In this document: positions 1-7,537 of the stretch, piece by piece
How positions within the stretch are numbered: position 1 is the first letter of the stretch
Layout: the number at the start of each line of letters is the position of its first letter
Assembly (NCBI RefSeq): GCF_000421225.1
Contig: NZ_ATWL01000017.1
Location: 1 to 59,663 of the forward strand
Direction of reading: 5' to 3'
DNA from: Ruania albidiflava DSM 18029
Lineage (GTDB): Bacteria > Actinomycetota > Actinomycetes > Actinomycetales > Beutenbergiaceae
Length of the DNA stretch: 59,663 bases
The notes under the pieces: model-generated
Database searches by the model: none
What the model saw: only the letters and a program-made list of their open reading frames with translations
What the model was told of the DNA's origin: nothing
Translations under genes and position numbers: made by a program

Positions 1-2
1 CT

Positions 3-746
3 GATGGCACCGATGGTTCTGACGGGACTGACGGTTCCGATGGCTCTGACGGGACCGATGGGACCGGCGGTTCTCAGGACACCGACGACACTGACGGTTC
101 CAACGGCTCCGATGACGCCTCAGACACCGTGACCTTCACCGTGGACGACGCCAGCATCGAGTTCATCCCGGCCACCCAGACTCCGGACGGCGTAGGGGAT
201 CAGGCTCGGTTGACGATCACTGTTACCAACAACGCCGACACCCCTGTCGACAGTCTGGTCGTTCGGTCGGACGTTGGTGAGCTGACCTGCGACGCGACGT
301 CATTGGGCGTCGGAGACTCAGCGACCTGCGCAGTGACGTTCACTCCAGCTGACGGGACGAACGCCGTAACCGTCGTGCTCATGGACGGGGCCGATCCGGC
401 GAGGGCGGCGACCTACCAGTTCACCTATCAGCGTCCGGCAGGAAGTGCCGACCCAAGTGGCACGGCGGGAATTTCGGACGTCTCTGACGTCACAGGCGGG
501 AGCGTGACCCCAGTGGGTGGCGGTTCAGTCGTGACAGGTGGGGGCGTCACCGGTGGATCCGTTGTCACAGGCGGGATCTCTCAGATCAGCGGTCCGAGCG
601 ATAGTTCCGTTGGTGTCTCCCCCGTTCAGGTGGAGTCGCTCTCGGAGCTTCCATCGACCGGTGACAGCAGCTGGGCGCTTGCCGGAATCGCGGCCATGCT
701 GATCCTGGCTGGCCTGCTGCTGCGGCGTCGAGCAGCGACGCACTGA
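3..746 (+). CDS. C-terminal part of an LPXTG cell-wall-anchored surface protein (5' end outside window)
   Basis: The reading frame is already open at the left edge, where it encodes a low-complexity Asp-Gly-Ser/Thr linker, so the start lies outside the window. After the linker comes one Ig-like repeat of about 95 residues with two cysteines. The same domain occurs three times in the next gene. A Gly/Val/Ser-rich spacer follows, then a C-terminal sorting signal: LPSTG, a hydrophobic helix and an RRR tail. Sortase would cleave between Thr and Gly and link the protein to peptidoglycan. The sorting signal is clear; the ligand or function of the Ig-like domain is unknown. No sortase gene is present here. 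Confidence 0.85.
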   Translation, partial: DGTDGSDGTDGSDGSDGTDGTGGSQDTDDTDGSNGSDDASDTVTFTVDDASIEFIPATQTPDGVGDQARLTITVTNNADTPVDSLVVRSDVGELTCDATSLGVGDSATCAVTFTPADGTNAVTVVLMDGADPARAATYQFTYQRPAGSADPSGTAGISDVSDVTGGSVTPVGGGSVVTGGGVTGGSVVTGGISQISGPSDSSVGVSPVQVESLSELPSTGDSSWALAGIAAMLILAGLLLRRRAATH

Positions 747-972
747 GCCAAGACCCTGGGAGCCCCGGGCTCGTCTCATTCTGAGGTCGGCGGCTTGTGA
801 GGTCTTTCGTGCCAGATGGCCGACGCACAAGTATTGGAGTGATGTCAACCATCAACAAGTGATTGTCAAAGGCATCCCTTGAAACCTCTGAGGGACAACT
901 GATTCCACGAACGACGCGATCTTTTGGTGGCAAGAAATTCCAAGAATCGCAGTATCGAGAATGGAGAAGAAC

Positions 973-3351
973 ATGTCATCCAAGACATGGGAACGCCAAA
1001 CAGGTGTTCCGGAGCACGAACAGCAAGGAAGGAAGCTGTCGCCGACACTCACCCGGCGGACAGGTCGCGCGATGGCGTCCGTGGCTGTGGCTGCGGCCGC
1101 GAGCGTAGGCCTGATGTCCTCAGCGATGGCAGCACCAGACGAGGAGGCGGACGCCCAGCTGGTCAGCGCCACCGGGGCTGACGCAACCGATGGTGCCCAT
1201 GCTGAAGGGCAGCATGGCGGGCATGGAGGTGACGGTGCCGCCGACGGAGACGGGGGCGGCCATGGAGGTGGCGGTCACGGAGGCCATGAGGGCGGCGGCG
1301 ACGCCTGCACCTTCTTCTTGGACCACATGTGGGCCAACGAGGATGGCATTCCGCTGATCGGGACCTTCTCTCACTTCAATGAGTTCCACACTGATGACAC
1401 CTATGAGAATCTGGTCCTCTCGCTGGCCAGCGGTGCCATTGGTAACTCAGACATGCCAATCATCGATATCTACGGTGGCCCGCTGGGATGGATCCCTGTC
1501 TTCAACCCTTCGCATGTGAAGGGGCACGGCACGGATTATGTGACCCTGCTGACATCTTGTGGTGGCATTGGTATCCCGCTGGACACGAATGATCTGACAA
1601 CTCTGAATGTGCCGTCGGTTGAAGAGCTGGCCGACCTTTCAGACCTGATCATTCCCGGGCTGCCGACACCAGAGATGCTCACGGACCCCACGTACATCTG
1701 GGAGACGACGGACGCGTCGGACATTCTGGACCGACTCGATCCAGAGACGCTGACCAATCTCAATGACTACGTGACGTTCGCCGGCGACCACGTCGACATC
1801 TGGCGACTGCTCTGGGAGACCGCGCTGGAGAGCGTCTCGAGCGGGAACCCCACTGAGATCCTCGAGGTCCTCCAGATCACGGAGAACATTCACACCCTGG
1901 AGTCGCTCTCGGGCGTCCTCGGTGGAGACAGTGGCGACGGTGGTCTGCTCGACGGGTTGCCGACCGGTGACCTGGTGGGCGACCTGCCGGTGCTGGGCGG
2001 AGAGCCGAGCGATGGTGCCGATGGTGCCGATGGCGCTCCTGGTGACGTGATCTTCTCGGTGCAGGAGGCTGTGGTGGAGGTTATCGCCGCGGCTGACACA
2101 CCAGAGGGGGTGGGCGAGCAGCTCACCGTCACCATCCCGGTCACCAACGATGGCGAAAGCACTGTCTCGTTGGCTGCGCAGTCCGATGTGGGTGAGATGA
2201 CCTGTGAGGCGGAGACGCTGGCTGCTGGGGGGTCAACGACCTGCTCGGTGACTTTCACCCCGACGGAAGGCGAGAACACGGTCACGGTGACATTCACCGA
2301 TGGCACGGACGACGCCACGGCCGCCTCCTTCCAGTTCGAGGTCACCTACACCGCGCCGGACGGCTCTGACGGCTCTGACGGCTCTGATGGTTCCGACGGG
2401 ACCGATGGCTCCGATGGAACGAGCGGCCTGCCGACCGATGACCTGTTGGGTTCGTTGCCCACGGGTGACCTGGTTGACGGTCTGCCGACCGGCGACCTGC
2501 TGGAGGGCCTGCCCACCGACGGTTTGCTGGACGGTCTGCCGACCGATGACCTGTTGGGTTCGCTGCCCACCGATGACCTGCTGGGTTCCCTGCCGGTGCT
2601 CGGTGGCGGCTCGGACGACAGTGGTGACCCTGAAGACGGTGCAGGCACGCCGGTCTTCACCATCGACCAGGCTGTGGTGGAGGTCATCCCGGCCGCCGAC
2701 ACTCCGGAGGGTGCCGGTGAGCAGGTCCAGATGACGATTCCGGTGACCAACAACACCGGGAGCAGCATCACGCTGGGCGGTCAGTCCGATGTGGGTGAGA
2801 TGACCTGTGGCGCGGAGACGCTGGCTGCTGGAGAGTCCACCAACTGCTCGGTGACGTTCACACCCAGCGAAGGTGAGAACACGGTGACGGTGACGTTCGT
2901 CGACCAGGCGGACAGCTCCAAGTCGAGCTCCTTCGAGTTCGCACTCACCTACAACGGCACCGATGACACCGAGAACGACGGCGGTGACAACGGGAACGGC
3001 GGGAACGACGGTGGTGACAACGGTGGCTCGAACACCGCGGACTTCACCGTGACCCAGCCGAGCGTGGAGGTCATCCCGGCCGCCGACACTCCGGAGGGTG
3101 CCGGTGAGCAGGTCCAGATGACGATTCCGGTGACCAACAACACCGGGAGCAGCATCACGCTGGGCGGTCAGTCCGATGTGGGTGAGATGACCTGTGGCGC
3201 GGAGACGCTGGCTGCTGGAGAGTCCACCAACTGCTCGGTGACGTTCACACCCAGCGAAGGTGAGAACACGGTGACGGTGACGTTCGTCGACCAGGCGGAC
3301 GACTCCACGGTCACCTCCTACCGGTTCGTGTGCAACTACTCCATGCAGTGA
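973..3351 (+). CDS. Secreted His/Gly-rich protein with three Ig-like repeats, no cell-wall anchor
   Basis: I chose the ATG at 973 because GGAGAAG lies just upstream with good spacing; an in-frame ATG at 961 lacks this. The product is about 792 residues. A basic N-terminus and an Ala-rich hydrophobic segment ending near AMAAP form a signal peptide. Next is a His/Gly-rich stretch (repeated HGG), then a unique domain of roughly 250 residues, then three Ig-like repeats of about 90 residues separated by DGS-type linkers and LPT-D-LL repeats. Each Ig-like repeat has two conserved cysteines, probably a disulfide. Unlike its upstream neighbour, it ends right after the last repeat with no LPXTG signal. 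The His/Gly stretch could bind metal, which fits the adjacent copper genes; that link is inference. Confidence 0.8.
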   Translation: MSSKTWERQTGVPEHEQQGRKLSPTLTRRTGRAMASVAVAAAASVGLMSSAMAAPDEEADAQLVSATGADATDGAHAEGQHGGHGGDGAADGDGGGHGGGGHGGHEGGGDACTFFLDHMWANEDGIPLIGTFSHFNEFHTDDTYENLVLSLASGAIGNSDMPIIDIYGGPLGWIPVFNPSHVKGHGTDYVTLLTSCGGIGIPLDTNDLTTLNVPSVEELADLSDLIIPGLPTPEMLTDPTYIWETTDASDILDRLDPETLTNLNDYVTFAGDHVDIWRLLWETALESVSSGNPTEILEVLQITENIHTLESLSGVLGGDSGDGGLLDGLPTGDLVGDLPVLGGEPSDGADGADGAPGDVIFSVQEAVVEVIAAADTPEGVGEQLTVTIPVTNDGESTVSLAAQSDVGEMTCEAETLAAGGSTTCSVTFTPTEGENTVTVTFTDGTDDATAASFQFEVTYTAPDGSDGSDGSDGSDGTDGSDGTSGLPTDDLLGSLPTGDLVDGLPTGDLLEGLPTDGLLDGLPTDDLLGSLPTDDLLGSLPVLGGGSDDSGDPEDGAGTPVFTIDQAVVEVIPAADTPEGAGEQVQMTIPVTNNTGSSITLGGQSDVGEMTCGAETLAAGESTNCSVTFTPSEGENTVTVTFVDQADSSKSSSFEFALTYNGTDDTENDGGDNGNGGNDGGDNGGSNTADFTVTQPSVEVIPAADTPEGAGEQVQMTIPVTNNTGSSITLGGQSDVGEMTCGAETLAAGESTNCSVTFTPSEGENTVTVTFVDQADDSTVTSYRFVCNYSMQ
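2425..2607 (+). repeat. In-frame tandem repeats of about 27 bp encoding (G/S)LPT(D/G)DLL units
   Basis: Around six imperfect nine-residue units occur in a row within the secreted repeat protein, each reading roughly G-L-P-T-D-D-L-L-x. A single related copy sits near 1945-1990. They form a linker between Ig-like domains and look like products of slippage or unequal exchange. Confidence 0.7.
2677..3300 (+). repeat. Perfect 237-bp direct repeat (2677-2913 and 3064-3300)
   Basis: The two DNA copies are identical over 237 bp with an offset of 387 bp. They encode the second and third Ig-like domains of the secreted protein. The first Ig-like domain (about 2050-2345) is clearly related but differs at many positions. 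Complete identity, including silent positions, indicates recent duplication or gene conversion. Confidence 0.95.
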
Positions 3352-3362
3352 GAACCGGCGCC

Positions 3363-3395
3363 GGCCACTCCTCAGGCAGGTCCTGAGGAGTGGCC
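3363..3395 (+). terminator. Strong hairpin terminator after the secreted repeat protein
   Basis: A perfect 14-bp stem (GGCCACTCCTCAGG and its complement) with a 5-nt loop begins 12 bp after the stop codon. There is no T-run, as is usual in high-GC actinobacteria, but position and stem strength support termination. Confidence 0.75.
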
Positions 3396-3463
3396 GCCGC
3401 AGGGCCGCCTACCGAAGGGCCGATCTCGGTCCAGACGCGGCGGGTCTGCGGACGGATGACCGA

Positions 3464-3503
3464 CCTGTCGGCGGTGCTGGCTGATGTCAGTGCCGCCGAC
3501 AGG
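3464..3503 (+). promoter_or_regulatory. Long inverted repeat upstream of the copper cassette
   Basis: CCTGTCGGCGG at 3464-3474 is the exact complement of 3493-3503. The inner bases TGCTG/CAGTG extend the stem in RNA through G-U pairs, leaving an 8-nt loop. It lies about 65 bp before the ycnI-like start and 110 bp after the preceding gene. It could be a leader element, an operator or a second terminator; the sequence alone does not decide. Confidence 0.5.
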
Positions 3504-3569
3504 CGGATGCGGATCCAGCGGGGTTGAGCCGGCGGTTCAGTGCCGTGCGGGAGGAGAGGGAGAGGCAAG

Positions 3570-4304
3570 ATGAGGACACAACGGACCAGGCGGTCCGCGC
3601 TCGTGGCTGGCGGGACGCTTGCAGTCGCCGCCGGACTCGTCCTGGGAGGCGCCGTTGCTGCGAACGCGCACGTGAGCATCGCGGAAGACGCTGTGGAGGC
3701 CGGGGCCTACGAGATCCTGACGGTCAGCGTTCCACACGGGTGCGAGGGCAGCGCCACGACCGAGGTCGCAATCCAGGTCCCCGAGGGGATCCAGGCAATC
3801 ACGCCGACGCGCAACGCCATGTACTCAGTCGAGGAGGTAATGGAAGACCTCGACGCGCCCATCGCCGACAGCCACGGCAACGAGATCACCGAACGCGTCG
3901 CACAGGTGGTGTACACGGCCAGCACACCGCTGCCGGACGGGCAACGGGACACCTTCGAGCTGTCCCTGCAGATCCCGGAGGACGCTGCCGGCTCCACGCT
4001 CTACTTCCCGACTGTGCAGACCTGCGAGCAGGGCGAGACCGCCTGGGTGCAGATACCTGACGACGGCCAGGATGCCGACGAGCTGGACTCTCCGGCACCG
4101 AACGTCGACGTGGTCGCACCAGGCGAGAGCAGCTCTCCGGAGCAGAGCGACACCGCGGACGTCACCACTGAGACTGTCGGTGACCAGGAAGCATCTGCTG
4201 CCTCCTCGGACCAGATGCCCCTCGTGGTCACGGCGTTGGCGATCGGCGCCATCGGTCTGGTCCTCGGGGTGGTTGCCCTGTTCCGGGGGCGCAACAAGGC
4301 GTGA
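3570..4304 (+). CDS. ycnI: YcnI-family (DUF1775) copper-binding secreted protein
   Basis: I chose the ATG at 3570 because a GGAGAGGGAGAGG purine stretch precedes it. The product is 244 residues: a signal peptide cleaved before the family-typical NAHVS, so that the mature protein begins with a histidine, then the DUF1775 domain (about residues 30-165), a Ser/Asp/Glu-rich linker, and a C-terminal transmembrane helix followed by a short basic tail. In characterised YcnI proteins the N-terminal histidine helps bind Cu(II), and the protein acts outside the membrane in copper homeostasis. The stop overlaps the GTG start of the CopC-CopD gene by 4 nt, so the two are translationally coupled. Confidence 0.88.
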   Translation: MRTQRTRRSALVAGGTLAVAAGLVLGGAVAANAHVSIAEDAVEAGAYEILTVSVPHGCEGSATTEVAIQVPEGIQAITPTRNAMYSVEEVMEDLDAPIADSHGNEITERVAQVVYTASTPLPDGQRDTFELSLQIPEDAAGSTLYFPTVQTCEQGETAWVQIPDDGQDADELDSPAPNVDVVAPGESSSPEQSDTADVTTETVGDQEASAASSDQMPLVVTALAIGAIGLVLGVVALFRGRNKA

Positions 4305-6010
4305 GGGCTCACCGCACCGGGAGGCACCAGCACAGGCGAATCATCCGGTGGACCCTCGGCGTGGTGGCAGCAACCGTGCTCAGCGGCCTGCTCATCGTCG
4401 TGGCAGCACAGACCGCATCGGCACATGCAGAGCTGCTGAGCACCACACCGGAGGACGGTGCCGCGCTCGAGCACCCACCCACTGAGGTGGTGCTGACGTT
4501 CAACGAACCCGTACAGCTCGTCGACGGCGGTGTCCGACTGTTTATCGGTGCGGACGAGCCCGTCGTCGTCGATGCGCAGGTCAGCGACACACAGGTCGTC
4601 GCGCCCTTCCCCGCCGACGCCGAGGACGGACGCTATGCGCTGAGCTACCGTCTCGTGTCGGCGGACGGGCACCCGATCTCCGGAGCCATCTCGTTCACGA
4701 TCGGCGACGCCGGTGGATCTGCTCCTGTGCCGGTTGCCGACCAGCAGAGCCCGCAGGCAACCCAGTTGGCGGTGAGCGTGCTGACGGGGCTGCAGTACGT
4801 CTCGCTGCTCGTTTTCGCCGGCCTGAACCTCTTCGACCGCATCGTGCTGCGCAACCGTGGCCGCATCGACGCACGGTCAGCACTCGTGCTGCGCTGCACC
4901 GGGGCCGGGGCGCTGGTGGCCTCCATCCTGCTGGTGCCGGTATCCGCGCTGAACGTCACCGGCTCTCCGCTCCAGGAGATCATCAGCCCAGCAGCGTGGC
5001 GTGCCGGCCTCCTCTGGGGTCCGGTGACCGCCGCTGCCGTCGTGCTCCTGGGTGTGGTCGGAGCGTATGCCCTGGCCACCCGCACGTTTGACCGCAGACA
5101 GCTGCACATGCTCCCACTCCTGCCCGCCCTTCTCGCACTCAGCGCACCGGTGCTGGTCGGACACAGCCAGCTCATCGCGCCCCGGGCACTGATGGTCGCC
5201 GCCGACCTTGGCCACCTCCTGGTCGGTAGCTTCTGGGCCGGTGGTGTTGTCGGGCTGCTGCTCGTGCTGGCGGCGGCACGCGTCGTCGCCGGTGCACAGT
5301 CCGGGCCCGTGCGCGCCGCTCAGATCATCGAGCGGTTCTCCGCTCTGGCCGCCTGGACCGTCGCGATCCTGGCCATCAGCGGCACCATCATGGCGGTCCG
5401 GATCGTCGGAACCTTCAGCACGCTGGTCAGCACCGGGTACGGCTGGACGCTCCTGGCCAAGCTCGGGGTGCTCGCACCTGTGCTGGGCATCGCGGCCTAC
5501 AACCGGTTCCGGCTGCTGCCAGCAGTCTCGGCCCGACCAGCCGGTCATCCGCGCTGGCGACACCTGGTCCGAACACTGCAGTCCGAAGCGGCGCTGCTGG
5601 TCGTGGTGCTCATCATCACCGGGTTCCTCACCAACCTCAGCCCCACGCACGAGCACCACGACATGTCGGCCGAGCAGGCCGGTGCTGCCGAACCTGCTTC
5701 GATCAGCGCGGTCGGCCAAGGACTCGCGATCGATGGCGTGGTCGAGCCGGCACAGGTCGGTGACAACGACCTCTCCTTCACCCTCAGGTACGAGGACGAA
5801 CCCGCCACTCCCGAGGAGGTGGCCGTCCAGGTCAGTCTTCCGGAGCACGACCTCGGGCCGTTCGAGGTGAGTCCGGAGCTCGACCCGAGCACCGGTGAGT
5901 ACACCGCGGAGCTGTCCCTACCAGTCGCAGGTGAGTGGCAGGTCGAGGTGGTTGCGCGGGTGTCCCAGTTCGCCGAACCGATCGTCACAGTCCCAGTCAC
6001 GGTGCCCTGA
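4301..6010 (+). CDS. CopC-CopD fusion copper resistance/import protein (YcnJ-like)
   Basis: 569 residues starting at a GTG that overlaps the ycnI-like stop. The N-terminus has a signal segment and a CopC domain beginning at mature AHAEL, whose first histidine is the expected copper ligand (about residues 40-140). About eight transmembrane helices of the CopD type follow (about 155-450). A C-terminal extracytoplasmic beta-sandwich resembling the YtkA/FixH-type domain occupies about residues 475-569. YcnJ-type fusions in Bacillus take part in copper acquisition, while CopC/CopD in proteobacteria are linked to resistance. The direction of transport here cannot be told from sequence. Confidence 0.9.
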   Translation: MRAHRTGRHQHRRIIRWTLGVVAATVLSGLLIVVAAQTASAHAELLSTTPEDGAALEHPPTEVVLTFNEPVQLVDGGVRLFIGADEPVVVDAQVSDTQVVAPFPADAEDGRYALSYRLVSADGHPISGAISFTIGDAGGSAPVPVADQQSPQATQLAVSVLTGLQYVSLLVFAGLNLFDRIVLRNRGRIDARSALVLRCTGAGALVASILLVPVSALNVTGSPLQEIISPAAWRAGLLWGPVTAAAVVLLGVVGAYALATRTFDRRQLHMLPLLPALLALSAPVLVGHSQLIAPRALMVAADLGHLLVGSFWAGGVVGLLLVLAAARVVAGAQSGPVRAAQIIERFSALAAWTVAILAISGTIMAVRIVGTFSTLVSTGYGWTLLAKLGVLAPVLGIAAYNRFRLLPAVSARPAGHPRWRHLVRTLQSEAALLVVVLIITGFLTNLSPTHEHHDMSAEQAGAAEPASISAVGQGLAIDGVVEPAQVGDNDLSFTLRYEDEPATPEEVAVQVSLPEHDLGPFEVSPELDPSTGEYTAELSLPVAGEWQVEVVARVSQFAEPIVTVPVTVP

Positions 6011-6106
6011 ACGGCCCCGGATCAGCGGCCATGGGAGTAGGCGCTGGTCAGAGCGCAGAATCAACAACGACAGCAGACCCAGCCACTGCGTGACTCCGGC
6101 CCGGCC

Positions 6107-6433
6107 TCAGCCGAGGAACTCGGCCAGCTCGGCGAGGATCTGCTTCTTCGGCTTCGCGCCGATGATCGTCTTGACCACCTCGCCGCCGGCGTAGACGTTC
6201 ATCGTCGGGATGGAGACCACGTTGTAGGCGGCAGCAGTCTGCGGGTTGGCGTCCACGTCAAGCTTGCGGACGTGGATCTTCTCAGCGTTCTCTGCCGCGA
6301 TCTCCTCCAGGATCGGGGCGACCTGCCGGCAGGGACCGCACCAGTCGGCCCAGAAGTCCACGAGGACCGGCTTGTCGGCCTCGAGCACATCGGTGCGGAA
6401 GGTGGCGTCGCTGGTAGCGGTGATAGCAGACAT
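6107..6433 (-). CDS. trxA: Thioredoxin
   Basis: 108 residues. I chose the ATG at 6433 because a GGAG ribosome-binding site lies seven bases upstream. The WCGPC active site is at Cys32/Cys35 and the cis-proline region (SIPT) is intact, so the protein should reduce cytoplasmic disulfides using electrons from the thioredoxin reductase encoded 25 bp upstream. Both genes are in one operon. On its 3' side it meets the copper cassette tail to tail. Confidence 0.96.
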   Translation of the reverse strand: MSAITATSDATFRTDVLEADKPVLVDFWADWCGPCRQVAPILEEIAAENAEKIHVRKLDVDANPQTAAAYNVVSIPTMNVYAGGEVVKTIIGAKPKKQILAELAEFLG

Positions 6434-6458
6434 CTCAGTTCTCCGATCAGATGGTGGG

Positions 6459-7433
6459 TCAGCCGACCAGGGCGCGGTCGGCGGCGGCCTCCGCATCCTT
6501 GGCGGCCAGATAACGTTCTGCATCCAGGGCAGCCGCACAGCCGGTGCCGGCGGCGGTCACCGCCTGGCGGTAGTGGTGGTCCACGACGTCGCCAGCAGCG
6601 AAGACGCCGTCGAGGTTGGTGCGGGTGCTGGGGTGGTCCACGTCGATGTAACCCTCGGCGTTCAGGATCACCTGGTCCTCGACGAGCTCGGTGCGCGGCA
6701 GGTGGCCGATCGCCACGAAGATGCCGGTGGCACCGACCTCGCGCTCCGCACCGGTCACCGTGTCCCGCAGGGTCACTCCGGTGACCTTCTCATCACCGTG
6801 AATCGCCGCGACCTCGGAGTTCCACGCGAATGTGATCTTCTCGTCCGCCAGCGCCCGGTCAGCCATGATCTTCGAGGCGCGCAGCTCGTCCCGCCGGTGT
6901 ACCACGGTCACGGTGCGGCCGAACCGGGTGAGGAAGAGGGCCTCCTCCATCGCCGAGTCCCCGCCGCCGACCACGATGATGTCCTGGTCACGGAAGAAGA
7001 ACCCGTCGCAGGTGGCGCACCAGCTCACCCCCCGCCCGGAGTACTCCTTCTCCCCGGCGACGCCCAGCTCCTTGTACGCGGATCCGGTCGCCAAGATCAC
7101 TGCGCGTGCGGTGAACTGCTCCCCGTCGTCGTTCACCACAGTCTTCACCGGGCCCTCGAGCTGCACCGAGGTGACGTCCTCGTAGCGCACGTCGGCGCCG
7201 AACCGCTCGGCCTGCGCCTGCATCTTCTCCATCAGCTCCGGACCGAGGACACCGTCGGGGAACCCTGGGTAGTTCTCCACATCGGTGGTGTTCATCAGCG
7301 CACCGCCAGCGGTGATCGAACCGGCAAAAACCACCGGTTCCAGTCCGGCGCGGGCAGCGTACACAGCGGCGGTGTACCCGGCGGGGCCAGAGCCGATGAC
7401 GATGACGTCGTGGGGATCGGGTGCCTGAGGCAT
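6459..7433 (-). CDS. trxB: Thioredoxin-disulfide reductase
   Basis: 324 residues, full length for the low-molecular-weight bacterial type. It has the FAD-binding GSGPAG at residues 14-19, the redox pair CATC at Cys139/Cys142, the NADPH-binding GGGDSA at about 156-161, and the C-terminal FAD motif GVFAAGDV. It transfers electrons from NADPH to thioredoxin. It lies between murJ and trxA on the same strand. Some actinobacteria carry sigM between murJ and trxB; here the roughly 100-bp gap contains no gene. Confidence 0.97.
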   Translation of the reverse strand: MPQAPDPHDVIVIGSGPAGYTAAVYAARAGLEPVVFAGSITAGGALMNTTDVENYPGFPDGVLGPELMEKMQAQAERFGADVRYEDVTSVQLEGPVKTVVNDDGEQFTARAVILATGSAYKELGVAGEKEYSGRGVSWCATCDGFFFRDQDIIVVGGGDSAMEEALFLTRFGRTVTVVHRRDELRASKIMADRALADEKITFAWNSEVAAIHGDEKVTGVTLRDTVTGAEREVGATGIFVAIGHLPRTELVEDQVILNAEGYIDVDHPSTRTNLDGVFAAGDVVDHHYRQAVTAAGTGCAAALDAERYLAAKDAEAAADRALVG

Positions 7434-7537
7434 GGACGGTCCTTCTGCTGAGAATGGCTTACCACCCAGTCAACCACCGGCGGTGGCCGCTTTGTTCCGC
7501 GGTCGCCAGGTGTTCGAGCGGGTGAGGTGTTCTGTTG

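Noticed and set aside
747-972. Short reading frames between the two surface-protein genes
   Set aside because: No ribosome-binding sites, no recognisable protein and mixed codon use; treated as promoter and leader of the secreted repeat protein.
2428-2607. LPTG strings in the secreted repeat protein as extra sortase signals
   Set aside because: They read LPTGD without the intervening residue of LPxTG and lie in the middle of the protein without a following membrane helix.
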